Assembly: GCA_900544095.1 (NCBI GenBank)
Contig: UQTV01000001.1
Location: forward strand, 434,001-498,000
Direction of reading: 5' to 3'
DNA length: 64,000 nucleotides
Source: an uncultured Collinsella sp.
GTDB lineage: Bacteria > Actinomycetota > Coriobacteriia > Coriobacteriales > Coriobacteriaceae
The notes under the pieces were generated by a model. That model was not told where the DNA came from. It ran no database searches and saw nothing but the letters and a program-made list of their open reading frames with translations. Below are positions 18,029 through 26,121 of this stretch, piece after piece. The position numbers and the translations under genes are program-made. Numbering within the stretch: the stretch's first letter is position 1; each line of letters starts with the position of its first letter.

Positions 18029-19195
18029 TTAGGCAGCCGGGCAGATCTTCTTGAAGAGCTCGATAACGTCGTCGAGCGTCGCCTCGCGCGGGTTGCCCGG
18101 GAAGCAGGCGTCGGCCATGGCGTCCTTGGCCAAGACCTCGATCTCGTCGGCCTTCATGGCCTCGCAGACATGCGGGATGTTCACGTCGGCGGAAAGCTGC
18201 TTGACGGCGGCGATAGCGGCGTCAGCAGCCTCGTCGGTGCTCATGCCCGTGGTGTCAACGCCCATGGCGACGGCGACCTTGGCCAGGCGCTCGGCGCAAA
18301 CCGGCTTGTTGAACTCCATGGCGATCGGCAGCAGCATGGCGCAGGCGACACCGTGCGGGGTGTCGTAGTGAGCGGACAGGGTGTGAGCCATGGCGTGGTC
18401 GATGCCCAGGCCAACGTTGGAGAAGCCCATGCCGGCGACATACTGGCCAAGAGCCATGCCCTCGCGGCCGGAGCCGGGCTGACCGGACTTGGCCTCGGCA
18501 ACGGAGTCGCGCAGGTTCTCGCTGATCAGCTTAATGGCCTCAAAGTGGAACATGTCGGAGAGCTCCCAAGCGCCCTTGGTGGTGTAGCCCTCGATGGCGT
18601 GGGTCAGAGCGTCCATGCCAGTGGAAGCGGTAAGGCCGGCGGGCATGGAAGCCATCATGTCGGGGTCGACGACGGCGACCTCGGGGGCGTCGTTGGTGTC
18701 GACGCACACGAACTTGCGGACCTTTTCGGGGTCGGTGATGACGTAGTTGATGGTCACCTCGGCAGCGGTACCGGCGGTCGTCGGCACAGCGATGGTGAAC
18801 ACGGCGTGGTTCTTAGTGGGAGCAACGCCCTCGAGGCTGCGGACATCGGCGAACTCGGGGTTGTTGATGATGATGCCAATGGCCTTGGCGGTATCCATGG
18901 AGGAACCGCCACCGATGGTCACGATAGCGTCAGCCTCGGCGGCCTTGAAGGCCTCGACGCCGTCCTTGACGTTCTGGATAGTGGGGTTGGGCTTAATCTC
19001 GGAGTAGAGGCTCCAAGCGATGCCGGCGGCGTCGAGCTCGTCGGTCACCTTAGCGGTAACGCCAAACTTAACCAGATCGGGGTCGGAGCAGACGAAGATC
19101 TTCTTGTAGCCGCGACGCTGGAGCTCGCCGGGGATCTCCTTGATGGCGCCGGAACCATGATAAGAGATGGTATTGAGAACGAAACGATTAGCCAT
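18029..19195 (-). CDS. fucO: Iron-containing alcohol dehydrogenase, FucO/lactaldehyde reductase-like
   Basis: Group III Fe-dependent NAD(P) alcohol dehydrogenase, 388 residues. Visible motifs are GGGSSMDTAKAIGI (nucleotide binding, near 97), PTTAGTAAEVT, and the metal ligands in MDALTHAIEGY and GIDHAMAHTLSAHYDTPHG. The closest recognised relatives are lactaldehyde/propanediol oxidoreductases, so reduction of lactaldehyde or another aldehyde to re-oxidise NADH in fermentation is likely; no fucose or rhamnose genes are adjacent to confirm it. The start at 19195 is chosen over 19237 because GGGAGG lies six bases upstream. A LacI-type dyad lies about 100 bases upstream. Confidence 0.85.
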   Translation of the reverse strand: MANRFVLNTISYHGSGAIKEIPGELQRRGYKKIFVCSDPDLVKFGVTAKVTDELDAAGIAWSLYSEIKPNPTIQNVKDGVEAFKAAEADAIVTIGGGSSMDTAKAIGIIINNPEFADVRSLEGVAPTKNHAVFTIAVPTTAGTAAEVTINYVITDPEKVRKFVCVDTNDAPEVAVVDPDMMASMPAGLTASTGMDALTHAIEGYTTKGAWELSDMFHFEAIKLISENLRDSVAEAKSGQPGSGREGMALGQYVAGMGFSNVGLGIDHAMAHTLSAHYDTPHGVACAMLLPIAMEFNKPVCAERLAKVAVAMGVDTTGMSTDEAADAAIAAVKQLSADVNIPHVCEAMKADEIEVLAKDAMADACFPGNPREATLDDVIELFKKICPAA

Positions 19196-19294
19196 TGATA
19201 GCCTCCCATCGTGTGCGGGGCGCCCATTACGCCCCACGCTATGTGTCCCATCCTAACGCTTTTGAAACAAAAAATGCATGAGAACGTCAAAAGT

Positions 19295-19310
19295 GTTAAA
19301 GCGTTTCAAC
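19295..19310 (-). promoter_or_regulatory. LacI/CcpA-type operator candidate upstream of fucO-like gene
   Basis: GTTAAAGCGTTTCAAC is a 16-bp dyad with 12 of 16 positions symmetric around CG, the pattern bound by LacI-family repressors. A related half-site with TTTTGAAAC lies at about 19259-19268. The regulator is not in the window. Confidence 0.4.
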
Positions 19311-19430
19311 ATAATAACGGAGCCCCAGTCCTTCCCTCCCGACTGCAGCGAAGGCTAGATTATAGGAGCAATTGCCCAAAGAATACGACCAACTCAGTCT
19401 ATAAATTGTTTCTGTTTTAGCAATATATGT

Positions 19431-19459
19431 TTGACAATACGTTTATAAAAGGATACTTT
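19431..19459 (+). promoter_or_regulatory. Promoter for the LURP-one-like gene
   Basis: A perfect TTGACA at 19431-19436 and TACTTT at 19454-19459 are spaced by 17 bp, giving a leader of about 145 bases before the start at 19611. Confidence 0.65.
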
Positions 19460-19610
19460 ATAGTAATTAATATGCATGCAGCAAATAGTGTCATTCATTT
19501 TGTTAGAAATTGCCCATGCGGTTATTGCAGCTGCATGTACTGCAACATACAGCGTAATTCTCCGCACGAAGCAGAAGACGGTTCCAATTCGATCGAGGCG
19601 ATGACGCGTG

Positions 19611-20147
19611 ATGGCTACTGGTCCTAAATCGAGCAAGACGGCTACAAACGAATATCGAATCTCAATTGAAGGTAACCCTTATCCGCATGCTCTGGCTCTC
19701 GTCAACCCAGCGGGAGACAACCTCAACATCAAAAGACATGGGTTCACGGGTCCACTAGGACAGCTATTGAGTCTTAAATACACCGTTTATGACGATGCAA
19801 ATGAAAAGCTCTTTACTGTCGTCGACGGTGGTTTTAGTAACATGCCCAGGGTTGCGCTCATCATCGAACACAAGGAAGTTGCGGTGTTCGATTATGGCCT
19901 AAACAGACTTGAGATGAAGTGCGTAACGAACATACCGAATTACACAATAAAAGGTAACTTCCTATTTGGAGATTACGATATATTCAGTCAACGGGAAGTG
20001 AAGCTATCTTCAGTTAACGTCCTTCAATGTGATAAACAATCGTGCTTTAACATACAGGTTTTGGATAAAGCCGAATTAGCCGCCGCAATTGGAATACCCA
20101 CAGCCATTGCCCTTCTGAGGGCTCGGATTGAAGAGCATCTCGAATAA
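19611..20147 (+). CDS. Hypothetical protein, LURP-one/tubby-like fold suspected
   Basis: A 178-residue soluble protein. Alternating short strands (KYTVYDDANEKLFTVVDGG, VALIIEHKEVAVFDYG, YTIKGNFLFGDYDI, CFNIQVLDKAELAAAIGIPTAIALLRARI) end in a hydrophobic helix. This is the pattern of bacterial LURP-one-related (YxjI-type) proteins, whose function is unknown. The match is by pattern only, hence the caution. ATG 19611 and GTG 19608 are both possible starts; GAGG at 19595-19598 is the only nearby ribosome binding site. The gene and its leader have markedly lower GC than the flanks, suggesting horizontal acquisition. Confidence 0.6.
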   Translation: MATGPKSSKTATNEYRISIEGNPYPHALALVNPAGDNLNIKRHGFTGPLGQLLSLKYTVYDDANEKLFTVVDGGFSNMPRVALIIEHKEVAVFDYGLNRLEMKCVTNIPNYTIKGNFLFGDYDIFSQREVKLSSVNVLQCDKQSCFNIQVLDKAELAAAIGIPTAIALLRARIEEHLE

Positions 20148-20230
20148 ATTGCAAAAAGCAGTTCGTAACAACATTCAGGAGCTAGATAGTTTTTTCTGGC
20201 TCCTGAAGCTGTACTACATAGAGATGAAAA

Positions 20231-20266
20231 ATAATGCGGCAAAGGGGCTGTCCCTTTGCCGCATTC
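20231..20266 (-). terminator. Strong terminator after yoaK
   Basis: AATGCGGCAAAGGG and CCCTTTGCCGCATT form a perfect 14-bp stem with a five-base loop. On the minus strand ATTTTTC follows. It sits immediately past the stop of the gene at 20269. Confidence 0.88.
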
Positions 20267-20268
20267 GG

Positions 20269-20985
20269 TTACTTTCGGCAGCCCTCTTTCCAAGCCTCGG
20301 CCGCAACCTTCCAGCGAAAACGCAAGTCGCGCTCGCGGTCGATAAACATGATGGCAAACGCGACAAACAGCAGCACGCTCGCCACGACGATGGCGTGCAG
20401 GCCCATGCGCTCAATACACCAGTTGCCCAACACGGCGCCAAACACAAAGGTAAAGATCACGCCAAAGTACAGCAGGCCGTTTTCCAAAAAGCCGCGCTTG
20501 TGGGTAATGATGTAGTCGTCCACGTTTTGCAAGGCATTACGGAGGTTGCCGATACACATGGTCGTGGCGATGCCGTGTCCATGAATCTTGCGGAAACTCT
20601 CGACCTGCATACCGCAGGCAAACGAAGTAAGGCAGTTGGCGAGCAGGTTGTAACCGCCGCCCGGGATAAAGCTCACGCCCAGCAAGATAACGGCTTCAAA
20701 AAACACCGTCACCTGGCGCCAGTGAATCACACTGCCAAACCGCTCGTGAACCAGGTCGGCAAGCATAATGCCCACAGCAAACGAAACCACAGGGAAGAAG
20801 TAACGCCCCGCAAGTGCCCAATTGCCCTCCGAGATGCTCACGCCCACCAGCAGTATGTTGCCCGTCTGCGCGTTAGCGAAAACATGATCGCGCCCAATGT
20901 ACGAATACACGTCCATAAAGCCACCGGCGAGCGCCAAGATGATGCCCAGCTCAATAGACTCCGATATCTGTTTGGCACGCTGCAT
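20269..20985 (-). CDS. YoaK/DUF1275 family membrane protein
   Basis: A 238-residue inner-membrane protein with about six hydrophobic segments. It shows the DUF1275 hallmarks: GGFMDVYSYIGRDHVFANAQTGNILLVG near residue 22 and CGMQVESFRKIHGHGIATTMCIGNLRNA near 125. The family is widespread but its transport role, if any, is not established. ATG 20985 is chosen because AAGGAGGA lies 9 bases upstream; the longer open frame to 21096 lacks a ribosome binding site. The gene is divergent from ygiQ. Confidence 0.9.
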   Translation of the reverse strand: MQRAKQISESIELGIILALAGGFMDVYSYIGRDHVFANAQTGNILLVGVSISEGNWALAGRYFFPVVSFAVGIMLADLVHERFGSVIHWRQVTVFFEAVILLGVSFIPGGGYNLLANCLTSFACGMQVESFRKIHGHGIATTMCIGNLRNALQNVDDYIITHKRGFLENGLLYFGVIFTFVFGAVLGNWCIERMGLHAIVVASVLLFVAFAIMFIDRERDLRFRWKVAAEAWKEGCRK

Positions 20986-21166
20986 CGTCGTGCATCCTCC
21001 TTGTTGACGACTCTCTCGTGCGTTGGCGGAAACATAGCCGCCGTTCATACTGTAACCCATTGACAACATGGCATGCGCGCGAGACGGGCTCCCCAACGCG
21101 CAGATACACAGTCTGGAAACAAACGATTGGCTCAGCGACGTTCTCGCTCACCAGCTCATGTACTCC

Positions 21167-21207
21167 ACCAGTCTTTTTAGCCCCGTCCCAAAAAGACTGG
21201 TTACAAT
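21167..21207 (+). promoter_or_regulatory. 12-bp inverted repeat abutting a TACAAT box upstream of ygiQ
   Basis: ACCAGTCTTTTT (21167-21178) and AAAAAGACTGGT (21190-21201) are perfect reverse complements with an 11-base loop. TACAAT follows at 21202-21207 with no good -35. The right arm contains GTCCCAAAAAGACT, also found upstream of dnaE. Confidence 0.55.
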
Positions 21208-21238
21208 TACGTGCAGCATACAAACACCGGGAGGGATC

Positions 21239-23380
21239 GTGGCAAAAAAGCCTCAGCACGCTCAGAACAGCCAACGCGGACAGCAAGGCAAACAGGGCCA
21301 GCAGCAAAAGCGCGGCGGCAAGGCGCAGGCCACGGTCGCCCGCACCAAGCATTCCCAAGCGACGCCCGCCCGCCCCTGGCGACCGGGCCGCGACAAGTTC
21401 CTCCCCGTCAGCCGCGCCGACATGGATGCACGTGGCTGGGACCAGTGCGACTTTGTCTACATCTGCGGCGATGCCTACGTGGACCATCCGAGCTTTGGCA
21501 TGGCCATCATCAGCCGCGTGCTCGATGCGCATGGCTACAAGGTGGGTATCATCTGCCAGCCCGACTGGACCGACCCCGCCAGCATCACGGTGCTCGGCGA
21601 GCCTCGCCTGGGCTTTCTCGTCAGCGCCGGCAACATGGACTCCATGGTCAACCACTATTCGGTGACCAAGCACCGCCGCCACTCCGACGCCTACACCCCC
21701 GGCGGCAAGGAGGGGCGCCGTCCCAACCGAGCCGTCACGGTCTATGGCAACCTCATCCGCCAGACGTTCAAGGACGCTCCCATCATCATCGGCGGCATCG
21801 AGGCAAGCCTGCGCCGCCTGGCCCACTACGACTACTGGCAGGACAAGCTCAAGCGCTCGGTACTGCTCGACTCGGGCGCCGACATCCTCATCTACGGCAT
21901 GGGCGAGCATGCGATCGTCGAGATCGCCGACGCGCTCGATGCCGGACTGCCCGTCGATCAGATCACCTACATCAACGGTACCGTCTACCGCACGGGTTCG
22001 CTCGACGAGGTCTACGACTACGACCTACTGCCCAGCTGGGACGACCTTGCCGCCGACAAGCTCAACTACGCGCGCAGCTTTAATGTGCAGCAGCAGAACA
22101 TGGACCCCATCACCGGGCATCGTCTGGTAGAGCCCTACCCCAACAGCGTCTATGTGGTGCAGAACCCGCCATCGGCAACACTCACCACAGACGAGATGGA
22201 CGAGGTTGCCGAACTCCCCTACGCACGCGATTGGCATCCCGACTACGACGCAACGGGCGGCGTGCCGGCCTTTGCCGAAATCAAATTTTCCATTAGCTCC
22301 AACCGCGGCTGTTTTGGCGAGTGCTCGTTTTGCGCCCTCACCTTCCACCAGGGCCGCGTACTGCAGATGCGCAGCCACGACTCGATCATGCGCGAGGCCG
22401 AGCTGCTCACGCACGATCCCGAGTTTAAGGGCTACATCAACGACGTGGGTGGACCGACGGCCAACTTTAGCCGTCCGGCCTGCGACAAGCAGCTCAAGCA
22501 CGGCGTGTGCAAGAACAAGCGCTGTCTGTGGCCGAGTGTGTGCAAGAACATGGTGGTCGACGAGAGCGGCTACACGCAGCTGCTGCGCGATCTGCGCCAG
22601 CTGCCGGGCGTCAAGAAGGTCTTCGTCCGCAGCGGCATACGCTTTGACTACACCATGGCCGACGCCTCGGACGAGTTTTTGCGCGAGCTGCTGGAGCATC
22701 ACGTCTCGGGCCAGCTGCGCGTAGCACCCGAGCACGTGAGCGACGCGGTGCTGTCCGTGATGGGCAAACCGAGCCGCGCCGTCTACGACGCGTTCTGCCG
22801 TAAATTTGAACGCTTGAACCGCGAATACGGACTCAAGCAGTACGTAGTGCCATACCTAATCTCGAGCCACCCCGGTTCAACGATGAAGGAAGCTGTGGAC
22901 CTGGCCGAGGCCGTACGCGACATGGGCTACATGCCCGAACAGGTGCAGGACTTCTACCCCACACCGTCCACCATGTCGACCTGCATGTACTACACCGGCG
23001 TGGACCCACGCACCATGGAGCCGATCTATGTGGCGCGCGACCCGCACGAAAAGGCCATGCAGCGTGCGCTCATCCAGTATCGCAAACCCGAGAACTACAA
23101 GCTGGTACGCGAGGCGCTGGAAAAAGCCGGACGTCGTGACCTGATCGGCTACACCAAACACTGTCTAATCCGCCCCGTGCCGCCGCGCCCGGGCGAGACG
23201 TCTGCTGGCGGTGGGCATGGCACCGGCAAGAAGGGCGGCAAGGCCCACGGCGGTACTGGCGGCAAGGGACCCAAAGGCAGCAAGGGGCACGGCGGCATGT
23301 CGCGTGCACAGAACACTGCCGGGCGTAATCGCGCGGCCCAGGGGCGTCAGGGCGCCAACGGAGGCGGGCGTCGCAACTAG
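21239..23380 (+). CDS. ygiQ: YgiQ-family radical SAM protein
   Basis: A 713-residue radical S-adenosylmethionine enzyme of unknown substrate. A long YgiQ-specific N-terminal domain (FLPVSRADMDARGWDQCDFVYICGDAYVDHPSFG near residue 50) precedes the cluster motif CFGECSFCALTFHQGR (Cx3Cx2C) near 360. The C-terminal YDAFCRKFERLNREYGLKQYVVPYLISSHPG and QVQDFYPTPSTMSTCMYYTG blocks are typical. The ends are low-complexity Gly/Lys/Gln-rich tails. The GTG at 21239 has GGGAGGG only 3-4 bases away; an upstream ATG at 21068 is open but unconserved. The stop overlaps by four bases with that of the convergent CPBP gene. Confidence 0.92.
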   Translation: MAKKPQHAQNSQRGQQGKQGQQQKRGGKAQATVARTKHSQATPARPWRPGRDKFLPVSRADMDARGWDQCDFVYICGDAYVDHPSFGMAIISRVLDAHGYKVGIICQPDWTDPASITVLGEPRLGFLVSAGNMDSMVNHYSVTKHRRHSDAYTPGGKEGRRPNRAVTVYGNLIRQTFKDAPIIIGGIEASLRRLAHYDYWQDKLKRSVLLDSGADILIYGMGEHAIVEIADALDAGLPVDQITYINGTVYRTGSLDEVYDYDLLPSWDDLAADKLNYARSFNVQQQNMDPITGHRLVEPYPNSVYVVQNPPSATLTTDEMDEVAELPYARDWHPDYDATGGVPAFAEIKFSISSNRGCFGECSFCALTFHQGRVLQMRSHDSIMREAELLTHDPEFKGYINDVGGPTANFSRPACDKQLKHGVCKNKRCLWPSVCKNMVVDESGYTQLLRDLRQLPGVKKVFVRSGIRFDYTMADASDEFLRELLEHHVSGQLRVAPEHVSDAVLSVMGKPSRAVYDAFCRKFERLNREYGLKQYVVPYLISSHPGSTMKEAVDLAEAVRDMGYMPEQVQDFYPTPSTMSTCMYYTGVDPRTMEPIYVARDPHEKAMQRALIQYRKPENYKLVREALEKAGRRDLIGYTKHCLIRPVPPRPGETSAGGGHGTGKKGGKAHGGTGGKGPKGSKGHGGMSRAQNTAGRNRAAQGRQGANGGGRRN

Positions 23381-24288
23381 GGCAGCGGTGCGCTCGCTGC
23401 GTCCATCCCACACGCGTGGCGCAGCGAGCGCATTGCCTCAACGAGGATGACGCCGGCGATAGCGACCGTGATTATCACGTCGAACGGTGTGTTCACAAAC
23501 CAGAGCAACGTCATGAAATACGACCCGGCATTAAAGGCAAAGTGCAGCAGGATCGTGTAGCGGAGCTTTCCGGTCGTCACGAGCACCCAACCAAAGATGA
23601 GGCCGGCGGCACCCGCGTAGCAACCCTGTACCCAATTCATGTGCATAAAACCGAAGATCGCCGCCTGCAGCACAATCGCCGCGGCGATACCCCACGTGCT
23701 TGGGGCCGCCCAGGGCACCATGGCGCCACTCTGCGCGCTCACACGACGCCGGCACTTCCAAAGTGGGCGGCACTGCGGATTAAACGCTCGGAGCGAAAAC
23801 TCAAAAATAATGCCGCGCACCAGCAGCTCTTCACAAAATGGGGCGCCGAGCACCGTGGTCAGGACGGCAAGAAGGTTGGTATCGCCCAAGCCTGTTTCCT
23901 CGACGAGCTCGCTATAGTCCGCCGCAACCTCGGGCAGCAGCGACAGCACGCCGTCGCATAGGTAGCTAATGACCACCTGCATGGATAGGCCGATCACGAC
24001 AACGTATGCGATGCGCTTCCATGCAGCATTTGCTCCCCCGCCGAGAGGGCGTTCACCTTGCCGGCGCGCCATGAAGGAGCGGGGCCACAGATAGCGCCAC
24101 CACAGCAGCGCCATCAAAAACGACGCCGTCTGAGCGGCGGCCTGAAACCATTGAACATCGAGATTGTCGATCGGGAAACCCGTCAGTGCCGACACGATGT
24201 CCAGCGCGGAGAACAAAACAATGCTCAGGGCAATATCGGCAGCGACGACACCAAAACAGGCAAGCGCCCAAACCAGCGCATTGAGCAT
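23377..24288 (-). CDS. CPBP (Abi/CAAX-type) intramembrane metalloprotease
   Basis: A 303-residue multi-pass membrane protease of the Rce1-like CPBP family. The three active-site motifs are present: EELLVRG (EExxxR) near residue 165, FGFMHMNW (FxxxH) near 225 and HFAFNAGS (HxxxN) near 260. The ATG at 24288 follows GAGGAGG by five bases; the longer frame to 24504 overlaps the antitoxin gene and is unlikely. Substrates are unknown; family members process prenylated or bacteriocin-related peptides, but no such genes are adjacent. Confidence 0.9.
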   Translation of the reverse strand: MLNALVWALACFGVVAADIALSIVLFSALDIVSALTGFPIDNLDVQWFQAAAQTASFLMALLWWRYLWPRSFMARRQGERPLGGGANAAWKRIAYVVVIGLSMQVVISYLCDGVLSLLPEVAADYSELVEETGLGDTNLLAVLTTVLGAPFCEELLVRGIIFEFSLRAFNPQCRPLWKCRRRVSAQSGAMVPWAAPSTWGIAAAIVLQAAIFGFMHMNWVQGCYAGAAGLIFGWVLVTTGKLRYTILLHFAFNAGSYFMTLLWFVNTPFDVIITVAIAGVILVEAMRSLRHACGMDAASAPLP

Positions 24289-24322
24289 GCCAACCTCCTC
24301 AAAACCCGGCACTTGGGGACAG

Positions 24323-24526
24323 TCATTGTTGATGAGAATCGGGCGCAGCGCCAAAAGCCCCGTTGGGTGAAATGTCGAACGGGAAGGTGCCGCAGCGATT
24401 GAACGCGGCGATAAACATGCGGATGGCGTTGGACGGCGTGGTGCCCACGAGCTGGGTTGCCGCCGCGAAGGCCGCCTTTTCCTCGGGCAAGACCTTCGCG
24501 ACAACCGGGGTCATGTGTTCTGCCAT
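24323..24526 (-). CDS. Orphan DinJ/RelB-like antitoxin
   Basis: A 67-residue protein. VVAKVLPEEKAAFAAATQLVGTTPSNAIRMFIAAFNRCGTFPFDIS matches the ribbon-helix-helix DinJ/RelB family, in which the first strand contacts DNA and the TPSNAIRMF helix follows. In typical modules a YafQ/RelE toxin gene follows immediately; here the next gene is an unrelated CPBP protease and none is found upstream. GGAAG lies four bases before ATG 24526. Three 10-bp direct repeats in its upstream region look like an autoregulatory operator. It may be a relic or an antitoxin acting in trans. Confidence 0.75.
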   Translation of the reverse strand: MAEHMTPVVAKVLPEEKAAFAAATQLVGTTPSNAIRMFIAAFNRCGTFPFDISPNGAFGAAPDSHQQ

Positions 24527-24630
24527 GGCGCTTCCTTTTTGAAACGACGGTGGTGCGGATAGATGCGGGCCACGCGGCTGGGCGACGGGCTGTGAAGGCA
24601 ACCCGATTGGCCCGCATCCGGAGTTTGTTT

Positions 24631-24675
24631 CTGCTGCGTTGGTATTACTTGGTATTCCTAAGTATTACCCAGCAG
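24631..24675 (-). promoter_or_regulatory. Triple 10-bp repeat / dyad, probable antitoxin operator
   Basis: TTGGTATTAC (24639), TTGGTATTCC (24649) and TAAGTATTAC (24659) are consecutive 10-bp units, one per helical turn. The block is also an imperfect dyad, bracketed by CTGCTG and CAGCAG. It lies about 110 bp upstream of the DinJ-like start. Confidence 0.55.
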
Positions 24676-24741
24676 ATAGAATAGCACACCCGACCCCATG
24701 GGAGCGGAGGAAAACGAATCATTTTGTTGCTGAGTTAGTAT

Positions 24742-26118
24742 TTAGAGCGTGATGATGTCCGAGATATCGAGGGCCTGAGCGTCGGCGACATCGTGCGAGG
24801 CAAGCAGCAGCATACGGCCGTCGAGCAAGTCGAGCACGACCTCGGCGCATGCGTCGCGCGCAGCGGTATCTAAACCGGTAAAGGGCTCGTCAAGAATCAC
24901 CGCGCCGCCCGGGCACAGCAGGGCTCGAGCGATCTCGACGCGACGGCGCTGCCCGCCCGAAAGCTCGGCCACGCGAGCATGTACATCGACCCCCGGCACC
25001 AGCAGGCGCAACAGGGCCGCAGCACTCGAGGCGTCCACGCGTGCATCGGCGCACACTAGCACGTTATCCAGCGCCGCGGCGGACTCGACCAAGCGTGCAT
25101 CCTGAAACACCATCGAGCACGGCGCGCACTCCCCCGCTGCCAACGAAAGCAGCGTCGACTTGCCCATGCCCGAAGCGCCCATCACACAGATACGCCCACC
25201 CGCGGGCACGTTGAGCACCAGACCATCCAGCGCCGGCGCCCAGGGCGCGCGATCGCCCACGGCAAGCGCAAGCTCCGCTGAAGTGCCATCGCTCGCAGCC
25301 CCCGCACGCCCACGCAATCCATGCCCATGCGCCCGCACGGCAACATGCCACGCCACGGGCCCCGAAACCCGCAGCAGCCACACTAGCACGCGCTCACATG
25401 CCCACGATGCCGCCACGACCAACACGGTCCACGCCAGCAGATCTGCCGTCTCAATCAAAAGCTTTGCCTGATAGATGCGCTCACCCACGGTGCCCGTCGC
25501 CATGCCGATGAGCTCCGCCGCCACACCGGCCTTCCAACTCATGCCGATCACGGCGCGGGCGCACGAAAGCACAAACGGCAGGACTTCGCGCCAGGTGTGA
25601 GCGCAAAACAGTCGCCAGCCCCGCACTCCATGCAGACGAAACATCTGCTCCAGTGACTGATCAACCTGCGTCAAACCCTCGACCAGCGAGAAATATACGC
25701 CCGGCAGCGCCATCAAAAAGACCGCCGCGATGCTCACACGTGCCGACCCCAACCAAATGAGCAGCAGGACCACCACGCAGGCAACCGGCGTCGCCTTTAC
25801 AAACGACAGTGCCGGAGCCACCAGGTGCGCAAACGCACGCGACCGCACCGAGACTCCCGCCAGCACGCCGCCGCACACCGCGGCAAGCGCCAGCCCGCCC
25901 AATATTCGCGCGCCCGAGCCCGCCAAAATCGCCCAGGTACCGCCATCGCACACCAGGCGCAGCAGCGCCAAGGCAACAGCACACGGCCCCGGCAAGATCA
26001 GCGGCTGCGCTACCAACGCCGCCACCAGCACCCACACGGCAAGCCAAAAGGCGGCGACGGCACCTGCTGCCGCCACCGCCTTCATACGCTCTGTCATTTG
26101 TCGAGCAAACGCACGCAC
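24742..26118 (-). CDS. Fused ABC permease-ATPase, NitT/TauT type
   Basis: A 458-residue protein joining two normally separate subunits. Residues 1-250 form an SsuC/TauC-like permease with about six membrane spans and the EAA loop MFRLHGVRGWRLFCAHTWREVLPFV. Residues 280-458 form an ATPase with Walker A GASGMGKSTLLS, Q-loop VFQDARLV, signature LSGGQRRRVEIARALL, Walker B AVILDEPFTGLD and the switch histidine in LLASHDV. The ATPase is shorter than usual. It follows its substrate-binding lipoprotein by three bases. Substrate is unknown: the family handles sulfonates, thiamine precursors and similar small organics. Confidence 0.85.
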   Translation of the reverse strand: MRAFARQMTERMKAVAAAGAVAAFWLAVWVLVAALVAQPLILPGPCAVALALLRLVCDGGTWAILAGSGARILGGLALAAVCGGVLAGVSVRSRAFAHLVAPALSFVKATPVACVVVLLLIWLGSARVSIAAVFLMALPGVYFSLVEGLTQVDQSLEQMFRLHGVRGWRLFCAHTWREVLPFVLSCARAVIGMSWKAGVAAELIGMATGTVGERIYQAKLLIETADLLAWTVLVVAASWACERVLVWLLRVSGPVAWHVAVRAHGHGLRGRAGAASDGTSAELALAVGDRAPWAPALDGLVLNVPAGGRICVMGASGMGKSTLLSLAAGECAPCSMVFQDARLVESAAALDNVLVCADARVDASSAAALLRLLVPGVDVHARVAELSGGQRRRVEIARALLCPGGAVILDEPFTGLDTAARDACAEVVLDLLDGRMLLLASHDVADAQALDISDIITL

Positions 26119-26121
26119 GGG

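Larger units (their letters stand above)
19196..19607. other. AT-rich divergent spacer between fucO-like and LURP-one-like genes
   Basis: About 410 bp with no supported gene. It holds the LacI-type dyad at 19295-19310 for the leftward gene and a near-consensus promoter at 19431-19459 for the rightward gene. From 19320 onward the base composition becomes clearly AT-rich, unlike the surrounding DNA. Confidence 0.6.

Noticed and set aside
20174..20207. Terminator for the LURP-one-like gene (TTCAGGAGC / GCTCCTGAA)
   Set aside because: The stem is real, but the 16-base loop holds the only T-run and none follows the stem; it is left unassigned.
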